Shown here piece after piece: positions 57,534 to 64,000 of a DNA stretch of 64,000 nucleotides. The number at the start of each line of letters is the position of its first letter. Position 1 is the first letter of the stretch. Source of the DNA: Paenibacillus mucilaginosus 3016 (GTDB taxonomy: Bacteria; Bacillota; Bacilli; Paenibacillales; NBRC-103111); contig NC_016935.1 in NCBI RefSeq assembly GCF_000250655.1, positions 3,614,001-3,678,000 on the forward strand, given 5' to 3'. The position numbers and the translations under genes were made by a program. Below the pieces are notes generated by a model that saw only the letters and a list, made by a program, of their open reading frames with translations, was not told the DNA's origin and did no database searches.

Positions 57534-58535
57534 ATGAGCGAGAAGAAGATCAGATGGGGCATTCTGGGCTGTGCCAACATTGCTGTACGCGCGGTCATTC
57601 CAGGGACGCAAAAATCGGAGACGGGCGTGGTCGCGGCCATCGCAAGCCGGGGAATCGGAAAGGCGCAGGAAACGGCGGAGAAGATGGGCATTCCCACAGC
57701 CTATGGCAGCTACGAGGAACTCCTCGCTGACGAGAGCATTGATGCCGTTTACATCCCGCTGCCGAACCATCTCCACAAGGAATGGACGATCAAAGCGGCC
57801 GAAGCGGGCAAGCATGTGCTGTGCGAAAAGCCGGCGGCGCTGAATGCGGAGGAAACCCGCGAGATGGCGGCGGCCTGCGAGAAGGCCGGCGTGATCTTCG
57901 CGGAGGCATTCATGTACCGCTACCACCCGCGCTACCAAATGATCCGCGAGATCATCGCCTCCGGCGAGATCGGCGAAGTCCGCGGCATTCACGGCGCTTT
58001 TACGTTCAACAATGCGAAGGATACCGGGAACGTGCGCTACCAGCAGCACATGGGCGGGGGCTCGATCTATGATGTCGGCGTGTACCCGATCAGCGCCGCA
58101 CGCTTTATTCTCGGGCAGGAGCCTGAAGCGGCGACCGTGCATGGATTCTTCTCCCCGGAGCATGACGGGGTGGACATGATGGCCTCCGGCCTGCTGGAGT
58201 TCCCGAACAGCGTCGCGCTGACCTTCGACTGCGGCATGTGGGCCGCCGGACGCAATGTACTCGAGATTCTCGGTACCGACGGCCGGATCGAAGTGCCGTC
58301 CGCTTTCGTCACCAACGGATCCGAAAGAGACCACTTCATCGTGCATGCCAAAGGCGAGAGCCGTGAAGTGCAGGTACCTTACCTCAACCAGTACGCCCTT
58401 CAGGCGGATGCGATCGGGCGCAGCGTGCTGTACGGGGAGCCTATGCCGTTCGGCCCGCAGGATGCCGTGAACGGGATGCGCGTCGTCGACGCCTGCCTGA
58501 CCTCGGCACGCGAACGCCGCCGGATCGAGCTCTAA
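57534..58535 (+). CDS. Gfo/Idh/MocA-family dehydrogenase
   Basis: A 333-residue NAD(P)-dependent dehydrogenase: IRWGILGCANIAVRAVIPG at the N terminus, HVLCEKPAALNAEE with the catalytic Lys, EAFMYRYHPRYQMIREII and GGGSIYDVGVYPISAARFILG. This is closest to the D-xylose/glucose-fructose oxidoreductase branch by the AFMYRYHP motif. GGTGAGGGAG precedes the ATG. The divergent AraC-type gene is the likely regulator. Substrate unproven. Confidence 0.85.
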   Translation: MSEKKIRWGILGCANIAVRAVIPGTQKSETGVVAAIASRGIGKAQETAEKMGIPTAYGSYEELLADESIDAVYIPLPNHLHKEWTIKAAEAGKHVLCEKPAALNAEETREMAAACEKAGVIFAEAFMYRYHPRYQMIREIIASGEIGEVRGIHGAFTFNNAKDTGNVRYQQHMGGGSIYDVGVYPISAARFILGQEPEAATVHGFFSPEHDGVDMMASGLLEFPNSVALTFDCGMWAAGRNVLEILGTDGRIEVPSAFVTNGSERDHFIVHAKGESREVQVPYLNQYALQADAIGRSVLYGEPMPFGPQDAVNGMRVVDACLTSARERRRIEL

Positions 58536-58577
58536 AGCGGTTCGAAGCCAGCAGATCACCGGCCGAACTTAGGTTTC

Positions 58578-58744
58578 ATCTGCGGAATGAGGAGATATCG
58601 TTTTGAAAGTGACCTTTGTGCGAAGCACAACGGAACGCAAAACGATATGCCCGTGATCTTAGTTTTTTATCTGCCGAATGAGGAGATATCGTTTTGAAAG
58701 TGACCTTTGTGCGAAGCACAACGGAACGCAAAACGATATACCCG
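58578..58744. repeat. Tandem pair of 76-base hairpin repeats
   Basis: Two units, 58578-58653 and 58669-58744, differ at 2 of 76 positions and are 91 bases apart. Each carries an outer stem ATATCGTTTTG/CAAAACGATAT (58595-58605 with 58638-58648; 58686-58696 with 58729-58739) and an inner TTGTGC-GAA-GCACAA hairpin. No gene is seen between 58536 and 58770. They look like mobile or processed hairpin elements of the REP or MITE kind, without transposase. Confidence 0.75.
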
Positions 58745-58770
58745 AATGACATGAGGGAGGAACAGGAGCC

Positions 58771-59712
58771 ATGAGAACGATTACCATTCAGGGACTGGAT
58801 AAGCCCGTATCCTGCTTGATCAAGGGATCCGATTATTTCCGCGAAGACGTGTACGAGAAGGCGGCACGCAACCTGGATGCCTACTTCGCGATCGGCGGCA
58901 ATACGATCGACACGGCTTACATCTACTGCGGGGGAGAAAGCGAGAAGACGATCGGACGCTGGATGGCGGAGCGGGGCAACCGGGACCAGGTCATCATCCT
59001 GACGAAGGGCGCGCATCACAACAAGGATGGGCCCCGGGTGAACCCGGAAGCGATCGAGGCGGACCTGCAGGAGAGTCTGCAGCGTCTCGGAACGGACTAT
59101 GTGGACCTGTATGCGCTGCACCGCGACGATCCGTCCGTGCCGGTCGGCATCATCATGGATGCGCTCAATGAGCACATCCAGGCCGGGCGTATCCGGGCCA
59201 TCGGCGGCTCCAACTGGACGACCGCCCGCCTGCAGGAGGCCAATGAGTACGCCGCACAGCACGGGCTCGTGCCGTTCACCTTCTCGTCGCCGAACCTGTC
59301 GCTCGCCAAGGCGAACGAGCCGTTCTGGTCCGGCTGCGTGTCCGCGGACAGCAGCGACTGCGCGTGGCATGAGCAGCACCAGCTTCCGCTGCTCTCCTGG
59401 TCCTCGCAGGCGCGGGGCTTCTTCACGGGCCGCTTCACGCCCGAGGTGCGGGACAACGCCGATCTCGTCCGCGTCTTCTACAGCGACGCGAACTGGGACC
59501 GGCTGCGGCGGGCGGAGCAGCTGGCGGCTGAGCGCGGCGTGACGGCGATCCAGATCGCCCTCGCGTATGTGCTCAACCAGCCGTTTCCGGCGTGCGCGCT
59601 CATCGGTGCGCAGACGCCGGAGGAGCTGGAGTCGTGCCGCCAGGGGGCGGAGATCGTGCTGACGCGCGAGGAGCTCGAGTGGCTGGAGCACGGCACGCCG
59701 GTGCGGGCATAG
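58771..59712 (+). CDS. Aldo/keto reductase
   Basis: A 313-residue NADPH-dependent aldo/keto reductase. The catalytic residues are visible: Asp47 in GGNTIDTAYIY, Tyr nearby, Lys79 in VIILTKGAHHN and His117 in DLYALHRDD. NWTTARLQEANEYAA, SSPNLSL and QIALAYVLNQPFPACALIGAQTPEEL follow family order. GGGAGGAACAGG precedes the ATG. It lies 58-base-scale downstream of a tandem hairpin repeat and upstream of a terminator; the substrate is unknown, possibly a sugar, given the neighbouring dehydrogenase. Confidence 0.87.
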   Translation: MRTITIQGLDKPVSCLIKGSDYFREDVYEKAARNLDAYFAIGGNTIDTAYIYCGGESEKTIGRWMAERGNRDQVIILTKGAHHNKDGPRVNPEAIEADLQESLQRLGTDYVDLYALHRDDPSVPVGIIMDALNEHIQAGRIRAIGGSNWTTARLQEANEYAAQHGLVPFTFSSPNLSLAKANEPFWSGCVSADSSDCAWHEQHQLPLLSWSSQARGFFTGRFTPEVRDNADLVRVFYSDANWDRLRRAEQLAAERGVTAIQIALAYVLNQPFPACALIGAQTPEELESCRQGAEIVLTREELEWLEHGTPVRA

Positions 59713-59764
59713 GTTATCGAGAGACATCGCCTCATCTTCCATGAGGAGACGGCAGAAGATTCGA

Positions 59765-59806
59765 ACAGCAGGACCCCTTTTGCATGGGGGGCCTGCTGTT
59801 TTCTTT
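59765..59806 (+). terminator. Terminator of the aldo/keto reductase gene
   Basis: ACAGCAGG with CCCC (59765 onward) pairs with GGGG and CCTGCTGT (ending about 59800), followed by TTTCTTT. Confidence 0.8.
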
Positions 59807-59910
59807 GTAGGCACCTCCCGGCTGACTTGAGGCCACTTGCTCACGCTGCAGCGAACAAGCGGGTCAGAAAGAGGCGATTTACAACGATTCCCCTCGGCGG
59901 CATACTATTT

Positions 59911-60329
59911 ATGGATAAACATGCCAAAAAAGAGGCTGTGCATCAACGCGTGCAGAAGGGAGGTGCCTGTGAGGAAGCGGTGATCATGGACAAGCCGGCA
60001 CTGAAGTTCATCGGATCGGCCGCGGAGGTTACGCTGTACGATGTGCAGTTCAACAAGACGACCCTGAAGCTGGTAGCGCATTTTAAGGTCCGAGATCAAG
60101 AGGAGCATGAATGATGGGGTGGCGTATGGACTCTCCACGGACCCTGAGAACTACCGGCCGGCGGCACCGGGGTCCCGAGTCCGAGGAATCCGTTACGGAG
60201 ATCTGGTTTCCTGTCCGGATGAAAAAGCTGCCATAGAAGGAAAGGGCGGCGTACCGCTGCCGAAGAAATGGCCCGAAAACCTGGGCATGAAACGCGTTAC
60301 CTATACATGGGAGGCTGGAGATATTGGGG
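59911..60329 (+). pseudogene. Possible degraded GyrI-like effector-domain gene
   Basis: No single frame is convincing. One frame gives MDKPALKFIGSAAEVTLYDVQFNKTTLKLVAHFKVRDQEEHE up to a stop at 60114; the next frame from 60107 gives NDGVAYGLSTDPENYRPAAPG and later LPKKWPENLGMKRVTYTWEAG; a third has VTEIWFPVRMKK. DKPALKFIG at the start and GLSTDPENYRP resemble pieces of GyrI-like small-molecule binding domains, so this may be a frameshifted remnant. Low certainty; it could also be noncoding with chance similarity. The stretch 59713-59910 holds only the terminator and no other signal. Confidence 0.3.
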
Positions 60330-60707
60330 ATGCCGATTGTCAACCGGGTGGATACGATTTTTGTACATGTGACGGATCTGGAGCGTTCCATAAGCTGGTA
60401 CAGCCGTCTGCTCGGCTTGGACGTGAGGGAAGGCCGGCATGAGGGACCGATCTATACCCTGGATATGGGGCAGGGACGTCCCGGCATTACGCTGGATAAT
60501 CACTGTTTTGATGAGAATTATGTTTTTACGCCGTCCAACCAGCCGCTGTTCAATCTGAGCGCCTCCGATATTCACGAAGCTTACCGGCACGTGACGGAGC
60601 TGGGGGCGGAGATCGTCAGCGGGATTGTGACTTATCCGGATCTCGCGGAATTCTCGTTCCAAGACCCCGACGGCAATATCATCATGGTGTGCACCTGCTT
60701 CAGCTGA
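60330..60707 (+). CDS. VOC/glyoxalase-fold protein
   Basis: A 125-residue vicinal-oxygen-chelate protein. Two beta-alpha-beta modules are visible: VDTIFVHVTDLERSISWYSRLLGLDV with the metal-ligand position at His, and LSASDIHEAYRHVTELGAEIV...EFSFQDPDGNIIMVCTC with the C-terminal Asp-Pro-Asp-Gly motif. ATG 60330 is preceded by GGAG at about 9 bases; a TTG 6 bases upstream is less likely. VOC members range from resistance proteins to dioxygenases; the exact role is unknown. Confidence 0.8.
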   Translation: MPIVNRVDTIFVHVTDLERSISWYSRLLGLDVREGRHEGPIYTLDMGQGRPGITLDNHCFDENYVFTPSNQPLFNLSASDIHEAYRHVTELGAEIVSGIVTYPDLAEFSFQDPDGNIIMVCTCFS

Positions 60708-60784
60708 GCGGGTGCCAGGCGAGCGATACCGGGAGAATCCGCCATATAAGCGTGATCCGGAAAATATCCGTACAACATCTGAAA

Positions 60785-60812
60785 AAGCTGCCGTATGCCC
60801 GGCGGCTTCTTT
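60785..60812 (+). terminator. Terminator after the VOC gene
   Basis: AAGCTGCC (60785-60792) and GGCGGCTT (60801-60808) form an 8-base-pair stem with one G-T pair, then CTTTG. It is preceded by A residues. Confidence 0.6.
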
Positions 60813-60960
60813 GTGCCGGCACCGAGGAGCCGGCTGCCGGGGGAAGTGAATTGCACGAGTGCAGCTTCTGCTGCGTCTTCACTCTCCAACTATGACATAA
60901 TTTGTCTTAGTCTTGTGGTAAGATGTTTTTATTACATCAGTGAAGGAAGGAACGCACGTC

Positions 60961-61956
60961 ATGACCAAATCGAAACGGCTGATGGAGCTCATGATCGCGG
61001 TGAACAAGCGGCGGCGTTTCACGGTGAGGGAGCTGGCCGAGGAATTCGGCGTCTCCACCCGCACGATCATGCGCGATCTGCAGGTGCTCGACGAGCTCGG
61101 GCTGCCCTTGTACGCCGAGTACGGCCCGCACGGCGGCTACCGGGTGCTGAACGAGCGGCTGCTGCCGCCGATCATGTTCTCGGAGCAGGAGGCGCTGGCG
61201 ATGTTCTTCGCCTACCAGTCGCTGCAGCATTACGGGGCGCTGCCGTTCAGCGAGGAGTCGGTGACGGCGCTGAAGAAGTTCTACTATTATCTGCCCGACG
61301 ATACCAAACAGAAAATCGACCGGCTCCAGGAGCGGGTCGTATTCTGGACGCCGAAGCGTCAGGCGGCGGTGCCTCACCTGAAGCTGCTGCTGGACGCCTC
61401 CCTGCAGGGCCGGCCGTTGCGGATCACGTACGATTCGCGGGAAGGCCCCGGAGAGCGGGCGATTCAGCCGATCGGCGTCTATTCGTATAACGGGTACTGG
61501 TATTGTCCGGCGTACTGCTTCCGCAAGCAGCGCTATCTGCTGTTCCGTGTCGACCGGGTGCTGCAGGCGGAACCGGCGGGAGAGGAACATCCGGCGGTGG
61601 ACCTAAGCGAGTACACGATCACCGACTGGTTCCTGCCGCCTCCGCAGCAGCCGCCCGGCCCGGGCGGGGATGCCCATGGCCTGCTCCAGCTGGAGGTCCG
61701 GCTGACGAAGGACGGCGTCCGCCGCTGCCGCTGGGAGTCGTGGTTCCAGGAGGAGCTCGTCGTAGGAGAGGAGGGCGAGGGCCTGCTGCGTATCCGCATC
61801 CGGCATGACGAAATGGACTACTATACCGGCTACTTCCTCTCCCTGGGCGCGGATGCGGTCGTCGTCCAGCCGCCGGAGCTGGTCTCCCGGCTGCGGGAGG
61901 CCGTCCGGAAGCTCTATGACGCTTATGGCGCCGGGGAGACAGCCGGTCCGCCGTAA
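60961..61956 (+). CDS. HTH/WYL-domain transcriptional regulator (YafY type)
   Basis: A 331-residue regulator with an N-terminal winged helix (RLMELMIAVNKRRRFTVRELAEEFGVSTRTIMRDLQVLDELGLPLYAEYGPHGGYRVL, about 5-65) and a WYL-type ligand domain (RPLRITYDSREGPGERAIQPIGVYSYNGYWYCPAYCFRKQRYLLFRVDRV), followed by a WCX-like C-terminal part. The WYL tripeptide itself is replaced by WYC. Such regulators often bind nucleic acid or nucleotide ligands. AAGGAAGG lies 10 bases before ATG 60961. Its 3' end overlaps the convergent next gene by 34 bases. Confidence 0.82.
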   Translation: MTKSKRLMELMIAVNKRRRFTVRELAEEFGVSTRTIMRDLQVLDELGLPLYAEYGPHGGYRVLNERLLPPIMFSEQEALAMFFAYQSLQHYGALPFSEESVTALKKFYYYLPDDTKQKIDRLQERVVFWTPKRQAAVPHLKLLLDASLQGRPLRITYDSREGPGERAIQPIGVYSYNGYWYCPAYCFRKQRYLLFRVDRVLQAEPAGEEHPAVDLSEYTITDWFLPPPQQPPGPGGDAHGLLQLEVRLTKDGVRRCRWESWFQEELVVGEEGEGLLRIRIRHDEMDYYTGYFLSLGADAVVVQPPELVSRLREAVRKLYDAYGAGETAGPP

Positions 61957-62435
61957 CAAGCCGGTTCCGTCACCGGAATGTAGATGTCGAACTCGCTGCT
62001 CTCCGGCTCGGCGGAAGCGTACCGGTGGTCGTAGTATTCGAAGTCGGGGGCATCCGCGCGGCGGTATGTTCCATTGGACTCCAGCCACGCTTGGATGGAT
62101 GCATAAGTTGCGTCGAGCCGGGCGACGGGCCCCCGGTGGGTGAACACGGCATACAGGCGAGGTTCCAGCGTGACCGCCGTCATGCCGGAGGGCAGCTCCG
62201 GCGGCATCTCCTCGACCAAGGCGCCCGTAAGGTAGTCGAAGGGCTCGCCGGAGGCGGCCTCGATTCCCCAGCAGATGCCGAGCGTTGCGGGACCCCGTCC
62301 CGGGATTTCGGCTGCGCGCCGCATGAAGGCGTCCCACTGTCCGGCGATCGTGGGGATCACCCCTTCGGTCAGCCGGTGCTGCCCCTTGGTTCCTACCGCT
62401 GCGAACTCGCCGTGTTTTTCGATTCTTGGTTTCAT
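61923..62435 (-). CDS. GyrI-like effector-binding protein
   Basis: A 170-residue protein starting MKPRIEKHGEFAAVGTKGQHRL, with EPRLYAVFTHRGPVARLDATYASIQAWLESNGTYRRADAPDFEYYDHRYASAEPESSEFDIYIPV, the GyrI-like small-molecule binding domain also found at the C terminus of AraC regulators. Here there is no HTH, so it is a stand-alone binding protein. AGGAGG lies 9 bases before ATG 62435. It overlaps the convergent WYL regulator gene by 34 bases. Confidence 0.8.
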   Translation of the reverse strand: MKPRIEKHGEFAAVGTKGQHRLTEGVIPTIAGQWDAFMRRAAEIPGRGPATLGICWGIEAASGEPFDYLTGALVEEMPPELPSGMTAVTLEPRLYAVFTHRGPVARLDATYASIQAWLESNGTYRRADAPDFEYYDHRYASAEPESSEFDIYIPVTEPACYGGPAVSPAP

Positions 62436-62644
62436 GGCTGCTGGCCTCCTGATCAGGTTTGGGATGTCGGAATACTGACAGGAACAAGATACCAGGCAAC
62501 CGTGACAACGCGTGTCTTAGTCTCCCAAATCGTGTGCGGCCGTCCGGCGGTCCGCACGCGCACCCTCCATAGTGAGCTCCCTTGCAGTACAGCTATGGGC
62601 TCAGAGCCTCGAAGGCGCATAAAGCCCCAAGGTGCCGGCAGGCT

Positions 62645-63658
62645 TCACAGCCGGATGCAGATTTTGCCGAAGTGGACGCCCTCCTGCATATACCTTAGAG
62701 CCTGGACCGCCTCGGTGAACGGGAACACGCGGTCAATGACCGGCCGCACGCCGCTCAGCGCCAGGGCACGGTTCATGTCCTCGAACATCCCGTGGCTGCC
62801 GACATTGATCCCCTGCAGCGTAACCTTCTTGCGGATGGCGGGGATAAGGTCGAGTCCTGCAGCCGTTACGCCCGAAAGCACGCCGACAATGCTGACGCGT
62901 CCGCCCGGACGGACGGCGGCCAGCGAGGCGTTCAGCGTAGCCGCTCCGCCAAGGTCGACGATGTGATCGGCCCCCCGGCCGTCCGTGAGGCGGAGCACTT
63001 CCTGATCCCACTGCGGAGACTTCACGTAATTGATGCCGAGATCGGCCCCGAGCGCCGCCGCCCGCTCCAGCTTCACATCACTGCTGGAAGTTACGATCAC
63101 CCTGGCGCCATGCAGCTTCGCAAACTGCAGGGCGGACAAGGCAACGCCTCCGGTGCCCTGCACGACGACCGTATCGCCGGCGCGTACGCGCCCTTCTGTC
63201 ACGACGGCCTGCCAGGCCGTCAGCGCGGCGATGGGCAGCGAGGCCGCTTCTTCGTCGGTCAGATGCTCGGGCACGTGGACGAGCGATCCCTGCGGGAAGA
63301 CGCCATATTCAGCCAGGACGCCGTCTCTCGGGCCGCCCAAGGTCGAGCCCAGCATCGCTTCCGTCGGCGTTCCGGCGAGCCAGTCCTGCACGAAGATCGG
63401 GCAGACCCGGTCTCCCGGCTTGACCCGCGTGACCCCTTCACCCAGCTCCTCCACGATGCCGACGCCGTCCGATACCGGAATCAGGGGCAGCGTCTCGGCA
63501 CCTACGTAGAACCCTCCGACTACGCCAAGGTCCCTCGCGTTGAGCGAGGCCGCCCGGATGCGAAGCAGCACCTCGCCTGGACCGGGAGCCGGCTTTGGCC
63601 GCTCCGCCAGCGTAATCCGCTCGAGTCCGAATCCACCCTGAATTTCAAATGCTCTCAT
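62645..63658 (-). CDS. Quinone-reductase-type medium-chain dehydrogenase
   Basis: A 337-residue MDR-family oxidoreductase. EVLLRIRAASLNARDLGVVGGFY, VSDGVGIVEELGEGVTRVKPGDRV, the nucleotide-binding segment VVQGTGGVALSALQFAKLHGARVIV and a C-terminal FPFTEAVQALRYMQEGVHFGKICIRL match quinone oxidoreductase/enoyl reductase relatives. No structural zinc cysteines are seen, so it is probably metal-free and NADPH-dependent. ATG 63658 follows AAGGAGAGAG. It is divergent from the HxlR-type gene at the right edge, a common arrangement in which HxlR controls a quinone- or aldehyde-responsive reductase. Confidence 0.85.
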   Translation of the reverse strand: MRAFEIQGGFGLERITLAERPKPAPGPGEVLLRIRAASLNARDLGVVGGFYVGAETLPLIPVSDGVGIVEELGEGVTRVKPGDRVCPIFVQDWLAGTPTEAMLGSTLGGPRDGVLAEYGVFPQGSLVHVPEHLTDEEAASLPIAALTAWQAVVTEGRVRAGDTVVVQGTGGVALSALQFAKLHGARVIVTSSSDVKLERAAALGADLGINYVKSPQWDQEVLRLTDGRGADHIVDLGGAATLNASLAAVRPGGRVSIVGVLSGVTAAGLDLIPAIRKKVTLQGINVGSHGMFEDMNRALALSGVRPVIDRVFPFTEAVQALRYMQEGVHFGKICIRL

Positions 63659-63745
63659 GATCTCTCTCTCCTTCATCTGATAAAGTCATCATTTGGAATA
63701 TGCTTCTAGACAAACGATACCTCATACACTAAATTAAAGTAAGCA

Positions 63746-63778
63746 GGCACTTGAAAGTGGCATAGGCACTTCAACGTG
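63746..63778. promoter_or_regulatory. Two repeated palindromic sites between the reductase and HxlR genes
   Basis: GGCACTTGAAAGTG (63746-63759) and GGCACTTCAACGTG (63765-63778) repeat every 19 bases. The first contains the palindrome CACTT-GA-AAGTG. They lie about 20-50 bases before the HxlR start and 90-120 before the reductase start, suited to regulate both. Confidence 0.45.
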
Positions 63779-63796
63779 CGCCATGGGGGGATGAAA

Positions 63797-64000
63797 ATGA
63801 GAACGGACGGCCGTCCGGAGAAGGATATCTCCGTTACGGTGTGCAGCTACAGTCTTGCTTTGGATGTCATTGCGAACAAATGGAAGCCGCTTGTAATCTA
63901 CGCGCTGGAGAACGGCAGCCAGCGGTATGGGGACATGAAGCGCCGCATTGAAGGCGTAGTCCCAGAAAATGGACTGACCGAGACGCTGAGGGGGATGGAA
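63797..64000 (+). CDS. HxlR-family regulator, N-terminal part (runs off the right edge)
   Basis: The visible 68 residues read MRTDGRPEKDISVTVCSYSLALDVIANKWKPLVIYALENGSQRYGDMKRRIEGV, an HxlR winged helix with the typical IANKWKPLVIYAL segment and an N-terminal Cys (TVCSYS) at the sensing position. ATG 63797 has GGGGGG 6 bases upstream; the in-frame ATG at 63791 directly abuts that run. The C-terminal half lies outside the window. It probably regulates the divergent quinone-reductase gene. Confidence 0.75.
   Translation, partial: MRTDGRPEKDISVTVCSYSLALDVIANKWKPLVIYALENGSQRYGDMKRRIEGVVPENGLTETLRGME

Overview
This window looks like chromosomal DNA from a GC-rich, spore-forming Paenibacillaceae bacterium, probably Paenibacillus or a close relative; the species is a guess. 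The evidence is Bacillus-type gene content (MrfA/MrfB, KapB, YkpA- and YfmR-type ABC-F proteins, Spo0E, a YhcN/YlaJ spore lipoprotein, the bacilliredoxin BrxC/YtxJ), strong AGGAGG ribosome binding sites, GTG and TTG starts, and short intergenic repeats of a Paenibacillus kind. No rRNA, tRNA, phage, transposase or CRISPR array was recognised. Both edges cut genes: a PlsC-like acyltransferase on the left and an HxlR-type regulator on the right.

Layout. 1-5342: a C30 carotenoid locus. acyltransferase, cruF and crtM run left from a divergent promoter, and crtN and crtP run right. 5381-14327: a rightward DNA-repair and housekeeping block (mrfA, mrfB, an Fpg-like glycosylase, nfo, a small cyclic-phosphate-processing receiver protein, an ABC ATPase and two methyltransferases). 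14358-25815: a complete Tad/Flp-type pilus operon (tadZ, tadA, tadB, tadC, flp, three TadE/TadG-like proteins, prepilin peptidase, and a membrane FHA protein). It follows a promoter and a leader RNA that contains an intrinsic terminator. 26156-38418: small metabolic genes, a frameshifted M42 peptidase, two ABC-F ATPases, thioredoxin-like protein, kapB, a membrane histidine kinase with NarL-type regulator, an oxidoreductase and a TRIC-type channel. 38508-45889: sporulation and redox genes, an orphan OmpR regulator, HxlR divergent from purT, and a frameshifted AIM24-like gene. 45923-53502: an esterase, a 1720-residue multidomain signalling ATPase and an epimerase. 53503-64000: repeat-rich DNA next to topB, AraC plus oxidoreductase, aldo/keto reductase, VOC, WYL, GyrI-like and quinone-reductase genes.

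How parts work together. The crt enzymes would condense farnesyl diphosphate to C30 diapophytoene, desaturate and oxidise it, then hydrate and acylate it. The repair block joins a helicase-exonuclease pair to base excision by glycosylase and AP endonuclease. The Tad block encodes an ATPase, a two-protein membrane platform, a pilin, pseudopilins and the processing peptidase of one surface pilus.

The observations most worth following are: the structured attenuator-like leader of the Tad operon; tandem extra copies of the topB 3' end beyond its stop codon, one 95/96 identical; the giant ATPase flanked by two degenerate kinase domains; a beta-clamp-like QLSLF motif at the C terminus of MrfB; the cREC gene coupled to nfo; and two families of hairpin repeats. 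Three genes (FHA, M42, AIM24) each show one extra base, two of them in homopolymer runs, so sequencing error must be excluded first.
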